From Paragonimus westermani (Eukaryota > Platyhelminthes > Trematoda > Plagiorchiida > Troglotrematidae): a stretch of DNA of 64,000 nt. The DNA is taken from contig QNGE01001007.1 in the NCBI GenBank assembly GCA_008508345.1, forward strand, positions 62,001 to 126,000, read 5' to 3'. This document shows positions 40,637 to 52,050 of the stretch, piece after piece. Position 1 is the stretch's first letter, and each line of letters begins with the position of its first letter. Made by a program: the position numbers and the translations under genes. The notes beneath the pieces are model-generated. The model was not told the origin of the DNA, searched no databases, and was given only the letters and a program-made list of their open reading frames with translations.

Positions 40637-43600
40637 CTGCGAGAAGAAAAAGGCGGGCGGGAAAAAAAGCACCCGGCTAGTACGCGATTCAGGATATCTT
40701 TTGCTATAGTCCATATTCAAAAACACAAATTCTCGGGGGAATCTAACACACAATTGAATTGTGTTCATTAGGAAGAGGTGAACTTAAGAGAAAAGGTTAA
40801 CGTAATCAAATTTACTCCAACTATAACTGACCACAGCTAGTCCAAATATAATGCTAGCATTTATACACCAACGCTGTAGGAAAAAGGCAACGGAACTACA
40901 AAACTCGAAATCTGGCTTCAGTTAAACAAAGCCCACATTTAATTCGTCAACAATTGGTCTCAGGGGTGATGTTAAATTTTCGCGGACAACATCATTTCGA
41001 TCATTGAGTTATGCGTAGTCCACTAACCCAATAACACTAGTTGAGTTTAGTTCACAAAATCGATCCCACTTGGAATTTCCGAAAAATTCCACAGGGTGAC
41101 TTAGGAAATCACTGTTCCATGGGAGCACTAACAGAAATCCGTAAGACAAAATCATACAACCCGAGAGTTTGTTTTGAAAGCAGCGGTCAACCGCGTAAAA
41201 AACGATGTTTTCTGAGCATAAAAAACAGACACCTCACAGTGGAACAGGTTGGAAGACAAAAGTAAAACAAACTGAAAGTTTGAAAACTATTTCATAACTA
41301 CAACTTATGCTTCAACAGTTGAAAAGGTATACTCCTGGAGAGTTTGGCGAACGCTGACAGGAAAGTAGAAACCTTCTATCAGAAAGCCAAAGACAGCTTT
41401 AGCGTGGTTTACTCAACCCAAGAGGCAAACGTTTTGCTCCTGGAACGGTTGTGTCCAGGCTGTTTTCTTCCTTGTTTGGTTTGGTCTCACGCAAAAATGA
41501 CTCAACCGCTGTTCGGATTAACAGCATTTTTATCACGAATCGATAAACACAGCCCTTTTGTTCCAGCGCCGCCGATGTTGGCATCGAGCGGAACGTAGGA
41601 GTTGTTAATGAGCAGTCGACTAGTGCTTCGCGGTAGTTCAATTTTAACAGTATTGATTACTAATCACGCGATTGCATGATGATAAACGCTTTGCCTTAAA
41701 AGCCCTTCAAACTGTTAGCCATACCCTCATAACCCGGATAATCATTGCTCAGTCCAGGATACCCGTTTATACAAAATATCTCCTCGGGGGATCAAGTAAG
41801 CGGAAACTGGTGTTAGATCTGTGTATCTCGGATTTAATCAGAGTTTACGGACAAAACGAAAATTCTCAATTTGAGAGCTCGTTTCCTCTTCAAGTTTACA
41901 CCGCTGATGTACAATCACTTCGTGGAGAGCTATGGTAGAGTTTGACAGGCCTAAACATGATAACTGTCCTATAAATACGTTGCCTGATTGAGTCAGTTTC
42001 TGATCATTCGCCTTTATTAATGAACGGTAAATATCGCTAGAATAGCCAAGCATCTCACTTCCAAATTCCGAAATGTCATTTAAAAATATTTTTCTCTGAA
42101 AGAAGTTAGTGATCTCATACGTGACTGTGTGATCACCTTTGCCAAGTGACGTAACGTCCGTTCAATTCAGCTCCTGACACAGTCCACACAACCTTAATTC
42201 ATCAAGAGAAATCCATGTGAACGTCTATTCTGAAGCTCTCTACAATCTAGTAATATTTTCAATGGTATTGATGCAAGTCCCCCTTCAAGAGAAGTTTTCC
42301 GCAGTCAGTCAATGAATAGTCCCCCTACTAAAACGAATTTTGGTATTTTAAGAATGCCGGTTGAATTCGTAAACTGACAGATTCCTCTTAATGTGCTGAA
42401 TAGTTACAGTGTTTCATGGTGAGCAGGTCTTCAAAAAGTTCCATTTTATTTAAGTAAACGAGTTACAATTTCAATTTAATAGTTTTTTCAAGCATACGAG
42501 TGATATAATTGGTAAAACTTAGAAAATAAGCAGAGCGACTTTTCATCATAGCGGAATTACCTCGCAGAATTGGTGGGCAAATCTGCTTCACGTTCCCTCA
42601 TACTCTATATCTGTAAGTATCAGGATGCTTAGATTTCCATTCTTGAGAGACATTGTGATTATACTTGTATTTAAACTGCAATCCACATCCTATCGGCTAT
42701 GCAGCTAGTCACCAGTTTCCTGCATGGTTATTTTGTTAACCTGTCACCTTCACTATACCACATAAGAACTAATATTATATGCTTGATGAGAAAACTGGGA
42801 ACAAAACATTTCCTGATGTTGTAATGATTTTTGCACAAAGTTGACAAACTGCACAGCCTCAAACAAGGTTCAAAAGTACTGAACTACTCCCTCCTTATCC
42901 CACGTTTCTCTGATCGACCATAAAAGATTTCAAATTCAGTTCTCTTACTGCAAAAACTGTTGGTGACCCAGACGTAATAGAGCAATGTAGTCATTTTCTC
43001 TCTCTTGCTCACCTGTCTATTAATTGACTCTTGTTAGGTTTTGGAAAACTTATGTGATGAACGTCAGGTCAGGTTAGCCTGCACTGAATAGGCAGGCAAG
43101 TAAGACGTATATTCAATTCAGAGATGTATAAACATTATCTCGACACCACTTGATGGAAAGACTTAAGTGATCATATTCCGTTACCTTCACCGGACAAATG
43201 CTCATAAGTGAACTTTGCAATATGTTTTTCACTACAGATATAATGTTTTTATTCGAACTGAAAGGTTACATGTGAAATTCAGCGGTTTCTGCAATTTCGC
43301 AGACTAGTGCACACGAAGGCATCATGAATGTGAAACGAAGTATGATCACTGACAGAAAAGGTTGAATTGAGAATCATTAGTTTGAATGAAGAAACCGTGT
43401 TGATGCAGTACTTTGCCAACACTTGAGATTGATGGTCCAGAACAGCTCTCATCACTTTAGCTAGCTGTGCAAGGACCCACTGATGGGAAGTCGGGTAGGA
43501 TAGCGTCTGAAAAGCACGACTCGGGATTTTCAATAAGATATCCTGTGATTGGTTTTGACTAACTTTTAGCTCACTTCTAATAGGCTGATATATATATATA

Positions 43601-44296
43601 TATATATAAATCAAGTATGGTCCTCTTACTGAATTCCACTTATGTATAAATTCCCTAGTCGAACTGTGCCACAACCAGTTATCAGAGTTCTGATTTTATC
43701 ATTCACACCAAATTGGTTACCATAAACTGACAAATTTGAGAATCATTGATTTTAACCGTCTGCTATCTTACAGCACTCGCTGGGCGCATAATGAGTTAGA
43801 CAAACACAAGACACTGAGGAAAATCATGAAACTGAATTCCACTGTGAAAAAATCAGTTGTGAAAATTTTACGTCCGTATCAGTAAACTTCTATTCTTACC
43901 AGTGTCACACGTAATTCGGACTGTGTCACATTCTCGTAATATGTCACGTTCATATGCAGACATTTACGTAACCATAACATGCAGCAATTTGTTTGAAAAT
44001 GTCTTTCCGCATGAGTGCCAGACGTCTGATACTCCAGCCGATACTCCACGTTGACTAGTGTTGATCTCCCAAACTGTCTACAAAGCAATCCACATCGATC
44101 GCCTTTATGTTGACTCAAGCGCCATCGAACTGGGGCTTAACGTCTACCCGGTTTCACAACCTGATGTATGATTTCGGTTCAGACAAAGGGTAATTATGAC
44201 TTCCAACGAATTAGTCGAATCGGACTGTCAACATGACAAAAGCATTACTGTAATTGTTCGAGTAGTGGCAGACTGAAAGAGCCCCATATTGCTTAC
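40637..44296 (-). other. Intron 2 (3660 bp)
   Basis: Contains a short (AT)n microsatellite at 43588-43609. Open stretches at 41041-41938 on the plus strand show no recognisable motif. Otherwise nothing seen. Confidence 0.6.
43588..43609. repeat. (AT)n microsatellite
   Basis: About ten uninterrupted AT units within intron 2. Simple repeat likely to vary in length between individuals. Confidence 0.95.
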
Positions 44297-44785
44297 CTTT
44301 TTGTCATTATCGCTTAGTTGTTTCTCCAGACGTTCCACTTTGGCTTTTTGTTTTGCGACTTGAGTTGATGTGGCAGTTCCAGCCAATGTTGGGTTCACAT
44401 CGGTGGACACGTCAGCTCCCTCCTGTACCAGGCTGACGGCGCTACCCGCTGTCTGAGACACTCCAGAGTTGTTTGAAGAAACGGCAGTAGTCGGTAGCGT
44501 TGAGGACATATTGGAAGCTCCAGAAAGAGTTGATGAAATGCCGGGTTGAAGAGTTCCTGCATTAGATGGAATATTCGACATGCTGGCACTTAGTTCATTA
44601 AGGAGATTTTGTGCCGCGGCCAATTCCTCACGCAATTTCACGCCTGTTTGGCAACGCTGGTAATAGCCAGACTTAGTTTTTATCAGAACATTCTCAGCAT
44701 CCAGCATTCGTTTCACTTCAGCCTTCCATTTATCTTTCAAGTATTTGCGTGTTTTTTCAAACAGAGTTCGCTGACGAGTTAAGAC
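44297..44785 (-). CDS. F-BAR exon 2: long helix plus Ser/Thr/Gly-rich insert
   Basis: The largest exon (489 nt, 163 residues, phase 0 at both ends). The acceptor is CCATTATAG and the donor is AAAAAG|GTAAGC. It opens with a basic amphipathic helix (VLTRQRTLFEKTRKYLKDKW, then KAEVKRMLDAEN) leading to KSGYYQRCQ. That motif has a clear counterpart in the F-BAR domain of ARHGAP45 (HMHA1), where a YVQRCE motif sits at the same place. After REELAAAQNLLNELSAS comes about 90 residues very rich in Ser, Thr, Gly, Asn and Ala (about 44568-44345) with no predicted structure. A charged coiled coil resumes at QKAKVERLEKQLSDNDKK. The insert falls between helices, where vertebrate relatives have a shorter Gly/Ser loop. 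Confidence 0.88.
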
Positions 44786-46846
44786 CTATAATGGAATGTA
44801 ATAAGAGCGGCAGTTTTGAGTAACTACAAGATATGAAATGTTAGATGTAAAACGCTCTCTGTCGTTCTCGAACTAGTTTCGCTAGTGTTCTGAATTAACA
44901 TGTGCAGATAACCGCATTGAAAAGAAAAAAGCAGTTTTCCCGACACGATCATACTGAATGGGAAAACTAATCCGGGACCAAAGTTTGTGCTGGAATAACA
45001 CCTGTCAACGGATTGAGATCTAGTGTATCAAGGACCAGCGATCGCACTATACTACTCACAATGTTTCTCAGTAGTGAAACAAGAACATGGGTTCGTATAC
45101 TGAAGTATTCTGAGGGAAAACACAAGAAATATTGGAGTGCAGTTTGGCATGATAATGTTCTCCATGCACACAAGAACTAGGCACTGGCATTTGTTGCAAG
45201 TTTATTCCGCAGTACATTGGGATCCTAGTGTCACTTAAACTAACACAGATAAACAGCACAGTCCACTAAACTAAGCCATTCAATGTTGTTTCATAAAGGT
45301 TTGCTCAGTAAAAAATAAACATCCTTACCGACTGACTACAGTGAAAGCATTCAGGGCACTGTTTCCCGTCTTCCACAAACCTGTCGAGCACGTGCACATG
45401 CCATAGATGTTGAATTTCTGACTATCAAATTTTCCATTAAGTGCGAGCCAGTAGTTTAGGCCGGAAACTGTCTGTTAACTTTATAGTTTAAATTCCTGAG
45501 TGGCTAAATTTTTGCGATTGAAAATATTTTGTAAATCCATAGTTGGTTATGGCCAACTTTCACATTAATTTCATAAATCAACATTCCCCAAGTGTAATGA
45601 AAAACATTACACATCGACAGTGCGTTGCGAGTGCCGAAATATATTGCGTTCAATCATACCTGTGATTTGCTTGCTATATCTGTGTAGAATTCAAACCGAA
45701 TTCAGCGAGAAAACGAATATTGGAATCTCGGAATTTTTGGTGACCAGATTTCTCATGAACCTGGATGACACAATCACCTTTTTGATTGAAAGACTGTGCT
45801 TGATTCAGGACGCTTGTTTTTAAACTGACCTTGTATTCATGCCCCACGTCCCGACATGAATGATAGAGATTTGTCAGCCAAAATTACGGATAACGTAGTA
45901 TTTGATCAGGTTGAGAATATCAGTTGACACTTACGCTTATTAACGGAAAGGTGGTTGTAGCGTTAGACTTTTTCTAGAAGGGTACTGATGTATGGTATAC
46001 GAAAATCCTCCGTACTCAATGCTACTTAAACTCACATAAATATTACAGCTATTCCAGTAATGAGGGAGGCAGTGTGCTTAACAAAGACACAGACGATGAG
46101 TGAAGTCCGTTTTGCTCATCGAGAGACAACCACATATTCGCTGCCAAGCACCAATTGAGCAATGGTTAGCAACGTTTTAGATAGGACCAGATGAAATTTA
46201 AATTGTGTCAAACATTTGTTCCGATCTGTTTACCGAATCATTCGAGAAACAAACCAGTCCTCAGCGCTATAAGCAAACACAACGTGTCGTATGAAACAGG
46301 GTAAATATTATACGAAAACCACGAAGACTTACGCAGCAAAACGCCAGTAAAATATTTGGTTTGGTTTTGTCTGGTATTCAATTTATCATAGAGTGTACAT
46401 ACTTGACTGGGAACAAGTGTCATACATGTCAATGTAATTGTTGGGTATAGTTGTGAACCGAATAATTTGATACTGTTCACTAGAATGAACACTGGTGTGC
46501 GTAAAGTGATCATGCTGTATGGCGCCGTAAATGAAATGGGTGTGGTTAACTCAACAATGATACGAAATTTTCCCCACTGTGAAAAGACAACAAATGAATG
46601 TAGGAGCGTATACCTTTGTTAAATTCAACGGATAATTGAACTGATAGCTTACACAATTACAGATGAATAGTCGGGGGTTTGTTATGTGTTTATTTTTTCC
46701 AACACGAAAGTCTTAATCGCGGGTTTGTCGATTGGAGTTAACAGGCAGTAACTGTGTCTCCTCTCAAGACGATCAGACAACCTGATCATTGCTCACAAGC
46801 GAGAGTGGTTGAGCGTTCAGATTTGATGATTCGGTCGTGCCTAATG

Positions 46847-47174
46847 TGAGGTCAATGGCGCAGTGGTTAACACGGTTGCCTCATGATTGGAATGTCCGGA
46901 GTTCAAATCCCGGCCGTGGCAAGGATATGCACTACTGACGAGCTCTAATGAGAGCGAAACTCGAGTCTAGTGCTTCTTTTCGAAAGAGGCTGGCTGGAAA
47001 GTCTATCTGAATGCAAAGGTTTCTTACACAATTGCTGGTAGAAACTCTGTTCCGGAGCACAAAGAATTCATCATATATGGTTAACAACGTGATGCCACGA
47101 GACCCCTTTGCAGTTCAGGTGAATTCCTGCCCTCTTCAGCCATCCCTTTATGAGAACCGGTTCAATAAATAAAG
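46847..47174 (+). mobile_element. tRNA-derived SINE with hammerhead ribozyme, best copy
   Basis: The head is tRNA-like and carries a Pol III promoter: box A TGGCGCAGTGG (46856-46866) and box B AGTTCAAATCC (46900-46910), spaced as in tRNA genes. Next comes a hammerhead ribozyme fold (46929-46973), then a body starting TTCGAAAGAGGCTGGC that recurs elsewhere in the window, and an A-rich end with ATAAATAAA at 47165-47173. The layout 'Pol III promoter plus hammerhead, no ORF' is that of Sm-alpha SINE-like elements of schistosomes. Elements like this move using proteins supplied by a LINE. Both boundaries are estimates, because I could not identify target-site duplications. Confidence 0.8.
46929..46973 (+). 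ncRNA. Type I hammerhead ribozyme
   Basis: All core elements are present in order. Stem I 5' strand GCACTA (46929-46934); core CTGACGA (46935-46941); stem II GCTCT/AGAGC closed by AATG (46942-46955); GAAA (46956-46959); a short self-complementary stem III CTCGAG (46960-46965); TC with cleavage expected after C46967; and stem I 3' strand TAGTGC (46968-46973), a perfect 6-bp match. Outside stem I, AAGGA (46921-46925) can pair with TTCTT (46974-46978) across an internal loop, as in hammerheads that rely on loop contacts. A minimal stem III is typical of SINE and retrozyme hammerheads, which may work as dimers. It probably processes tandem or circular element transcripts. Confidence 0.85.
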
Positions 47175-48212
47175 AAGCGTTCAATTTATTTAGAATAACG
47201 TAATCCCTTCGGTGATTTTTCTCCTTATCCCTTCAAGAAGTGTCATTTTAACAAAAGTGGAACAAACTAAAAGGAGGCAACCCAATCAGGTGAAGCCCTC
47301 CAATTTTTAAAACAATACTGTTATTGCATAAGTTAGGAGTTTGTGCAGGAAATGGTTATTGTTTCGCAGTGAAAGATCATCTATTTCTGGGATGACCTAC
47401 ATGTAAAATCCAAAGGAACAACCGTCAAGCATCAAACATAACAAAATTGAACTACAAAACACGTTAGCTATAAAACACAACAAAAGATTAGCACGTCTTT
47501 ACAGAACATGCTGCCATAAATGTATCCACACACACAGTTGAGATATGAACAGACAAACTGGTTTTCGTTACAGCCTTTAAACCTTCATAGAGCTCCCGGT
47601 GAGTGTTACTCAGGAATGGTCGCTGCGAGACAGGAACAGTTAAGGTAATTATGGTCGCCATGACTGAAAAGGTATCCTCAACAACGGACGTTATGTTAAT
47701 CCAGCTATATGAATATTTGTCAACAGTGTTTCAACATGACTTACTCCATAGCTCTCATGCCCATTATCTTCTACTTCTGTACTAACAACCGAGCTTCAGT
47801 GCATCACTTAGCACGCCGCATATTCCTTCCCCTATTGTGCTACGATGCTTATTTATTGTAAACCCAAAACTCTTGACGACTGACTATCGATAAGGACTCG
47901 GAGCGGCCATCTTAGACAATTTCGGACTGGTAAACTCCCGCGTCCAAGTGACCATGAAGAGCGATTAAGTGCCCTAGCTATCTGTCAGAAAATTTTACTT
48001 ATTTGCGGTTAGTAGTATCTCACGTGTGTATCGTTACTTCCAGATAAATACACAAGTTTGCTGCCAAACCTCGTCGATGAACTTCGTCTCACTGATAAAC
48101 TAAGAAGATTGTCAAAAATGTGTTACCACACCCAGATAGGTTGAGGACGCGGAGGCAAGTCTCCAGGTTAAGGTTGACTTAATCTAAATTCGCCCGCCGA
48201 CTACATCATGTA

Positions 48213-48232
48213 CCCCCCCTCCCAAAAAAAAA
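48213..48232. repeat. Homopolymer tract C/A
   Basis: A run of seven C, a T, three C, then nine A. The A run could be the tail of a lost retroelement, but nothing recognisable precedes it. Confidence 0.6.
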
Positions 48233-51200
48233 TACACCGCAAAATAAGTTTAATAAAGTCAAAATGTTAAGTGCACTATCTAGTTTGCGTCCCAAACCCA
48301 TCCGATGTTCGATTACACTGACTGCAGAAGATTTTACGACACGTGTCCACACTCCAAATTGTGTAGATCCACCTAGGCATTGTTTGATATCAATGGCTCA
48401 ATAAACTTAGGTTTCCAACCGTTGAAGTCAGCCAGGTGCAGTACCGCAACAGCCTAACCGCTGCAACCGTCTACTCTACCATATTTAACAGTGACTCATA
48501 GTCGATGAAAGTGTGTGCTCTTCGCCTTTTTTCTGTCACTTCGTTTCTGTCCAGATTTACGTTCACAAATGTTAGTTTGTTCAATTGGTTTACAACTATC
48601 TGTGAAACACCCACCTAGTACTTCGTTTTGCCGTGTCCAATGGAAATCCTGGTGTACATAATCTAAGTCCAACTTCCTTCTGACTGTATTCTTTTACTGC
48701 ATCTTATGACTAGGAGCCTGAGGGTTTCTGTTTTACCTCGGTTGTGTTTTCGCGCCAAAAACAACAGCTGAACATGTTTAAACCAACTGGATGGTTACAC
48801 GTACTGTGCCGAATAAACCCTTGCCGATAAATGAGGAGATTATCTCAGGCGAATGATTAAAGGTCCGTGAGTAAGCACAATGAAAATGATCATTCAGGGT
48901 CGCAACCTCCATTATTCTATTACATTGGATAGTGAAGATAAACTCGAATAACATGTGGTACTCGATAATTAAGTTGAGAATCACAGAGGTTTTTTGGAAG
49001 ACGGTGAGAATGTTTAATAGCTTAGAGACTCAGGAATCCACGGGAATTGGGAGAAACCGTGAAGCAATCTGACGGCGTTGAAATTCTTCAACGAAACTGG
49101 CAAATAGCGGTCTTGACGATAACAAACGGTTTGGAACTAGGGGAAGTAATCAGTGGTCACCAATTATCAAAGAAGGCATTGTCCAATATTAAACAAATTA
49201 AGATCATACTTGACAGTATGGTTTGCGATTATGGATTCATATCGTATGTTCTAGATAATCCAATCCGAAGCTCAGAAGGTAGACCAAATGCCGCATCTCA
49301 GCTTCAAGTTGTTGAGACTGGTTTGAGCCAAACCAAAGCTTAACTTTCACGCAATCGTGTCTTGTTTAATCTAACTACTTATAAATGAATTAATTTCAGT
49401 GCCCAACGGTGGCAGTGTAAATTCCTCCATATATCTCATGGAGTGTTCACCCCATGGGTAATTGAGTGGTTTCTCCGTGACAACAGAATGGCTGGGTAAC
49501 CAACTAACCCTTGCGGCCGATCAACTTTCTGCAGCTCATGTGTTTCCTCATTGGTACATCTATCAACTGCACGGGGTTGAAATTTCTTTCTGGTTCTGGC
49601 ACTGATCCCTGATCTCAACCGAGTAGAAAGCTTCGGCAGTTAGATGGGTTATCAAATCAAACCCAATTATATGCTGACCTGTATGCACACCCTATGAGCT
49701 GCTTCACTAAATACTAACATATACAGTATCGTTTACAATGGCAAGCATTTTTCACATCTTCAATACTTTATGTTATCCACCTCACCTATAAACACTCCCA
49801 GAAGAAGGTATAACTTGTTTGAAACATTCGTCCGCTTCAACATTAGACTAACACAGTAAAGGTGTGTGTTGTCACTATCTTGAATATAATATTATAGAAT
49901 TTAAGACGATGATATAGAATCTTCTGCATGTTAGATAAAGTACGGCTAATCTTTATGAAATCCCCAGAATACCCCACCAAATTATCGCATATTCAGTAAT
50001 CTAAGTGATTGTGAAGTTCGTCGCGGTATAAATATCTTCCAGTTTTTTCTTTAAGTATATGCTATTGATGTCGTTATTTTCAGGACGTTGCAATAAGGAC
50101 AGTGGATATTTAATTCTGCGGCATGGACTCAGGACACGGGAAAAGTGTGTTGATATGAAAAACTAAGAGTTAACGCATCGTATTTACTGTTCATGGAGGT
50201 TACAGATTAGAAGACACGTTTAAGGATGTAATATGCACATTTGTGACGGTAACCAAATTCATAACAACTTTTGATCTCACTGAATACCCCACTGTAATAT
50301 ATTCCAGTGATTTCTCTTATGCGTTTCACATTATAAATATTTCGCCAACGATACAGTGCTCATAATTTCCATCAGACAGCTAAAATATACGCAGCCAAAT
50401 AGCTCTCCATTGATCATATAATACAAGGACTTATTGTCAGCAGTGGCTGCATGTGGATAGCAAATCGATCGGCAGCAATAAAGAAAAGCCTTTATAACAA
50501 TACTAGTGAATGACGATTAGGCGAGAGAATTTGTCAACACGTACAATAAGAAGGAACCGCCGTACTTAGAACAGAAATATATTTTTGTGAACAACTGAAA
50601 TGTGGGTCACAAGCTGAAATCGGCACTAAAACGCGCCGACAAAATGCTTAATTGTGCACCCTGATACGTTCTGAAGTGATGGCTCACAGTCGCGGGGACA
50701 CATTCAACCTTTTAGTTGATTTGTCCCAGAATTTACCAGTTCTGTTGCAATTACAGTGCGGAATACATAGACAAAATAAATCGGCAATTGCGTCAACTTG
50801 TGGTGAAGCATATCTCCGAGGGGCCATTAAATGCACTGCTTAAAAACGACCTGTTGAGATTAGCGTGATAGAAGACCTTGGTTCTATTGATTAAGAAACA
50901 CACACCAGAAAAAGGTTACCAGGTTGACATGAGTAAACCTTTTGAGGTACTTTTAGGAGGATACAGTATGAGTTTTTAGCCGTTCTTGAACTACTGGTGA
51001 TCCGCCAAAATCGATCAGTTTTATGTACGAGAAAGACGTTCACGTAATTAGTCTCCATGCTTTGAAACTGGTTGTTTTATCAGTGCACAAAATATTGAAA
51101 CTACTTCGGCTGGATGAGTCACGTGTCATGTGAAGTTCATGTGAAATCTGCTGGTTTTATTTCAACAAATGATCAAGGCAGAACAATGTATGTCTCACCT

Positions 51201-51889
51201 CTGTTTTCATATCATAAGAAAGGAACTTCGTATCTTAAATCAATACACAATCTGATAACATTCAATGATATCACTATGATTCATGTTTTCACGTTTGCAA
51301 CAGAGCTACCCGGTGCCACTCACAATGCTGCTCTACTCGCGCACAACCTCTATTTAGTTTGGGTGATTTTTGCTACTGTATTCACCAAATAAATTAATTC
51401 CAATAACTTCGGCTAGAGTTATAACCAAGCAAGTCGGCTTCTTCATGGTCTTTACAGTCCCTGCGACTCACATTCTTGCTTCGAAGGAAGTATTGTATAG
51501 TTCTATGAACCATTGGTTATACACAATTCTGCCTGCACCTCTTCGATTATTCTTGTTCTCAAACTTTCTCGGTGTAGCGTAGAAAAAACAGATGGAGATT
51601 AAAAAGTCAACTTCTCAGCATTTACTACTGTGAGATTGTACATTGATTTGCCTCTCTTTCAAAAATAAGTTTACTCTTCCGACTGTGATGCTTTTCCAGA
51701 CTTCTAATTTCTATATCTAACGTCTGAATATCTACTGTTGAAGTATTGTGTGTACTTTTTGCCCCGCCATTGAAAGGCAGCTTGAACACGATCATTCTGG
51801 TCACTGGTGACGGAAAATATTACAGAAGCGAGACGGTTAATCAGCAACAGAGGACTGCAGTTGATATAATATGAACACCACATACGTGA

Positions 51890-52050
51890 TCGCGTTTCGA
51901 CAGACGTTTCCATCAGCCGAAAACACGCACTGGACTCCAGTTCTGTTTCTGTCAGCGATTGTTAATAAGGTATCACTTTGTCGCAACCAGGGATCCGACT
52001 TCATTCACGTTCCCATGAAGAGATCTTGTTGGCCTTTGCACTACTGACAT
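51890..52050 (-). mobile_element. Decayed SINE-like element, antisense
   Basis: The minus strand shows a diverged tRNA-like head (GTCAGTAGTGCA near 52035-52048, AAGTCGGATCCC at 51991-52002 as box B). It is followed by GGAGTCCAGTGCG and then CTGATGG, a spacer, and GAAACGCGATC, which resembles a damaged hammerhead core at roughly 51885-51922. The distance from box B to the core is longer than in the 46847 copy, so it may be a different subfamily. Confidence 0.45.
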
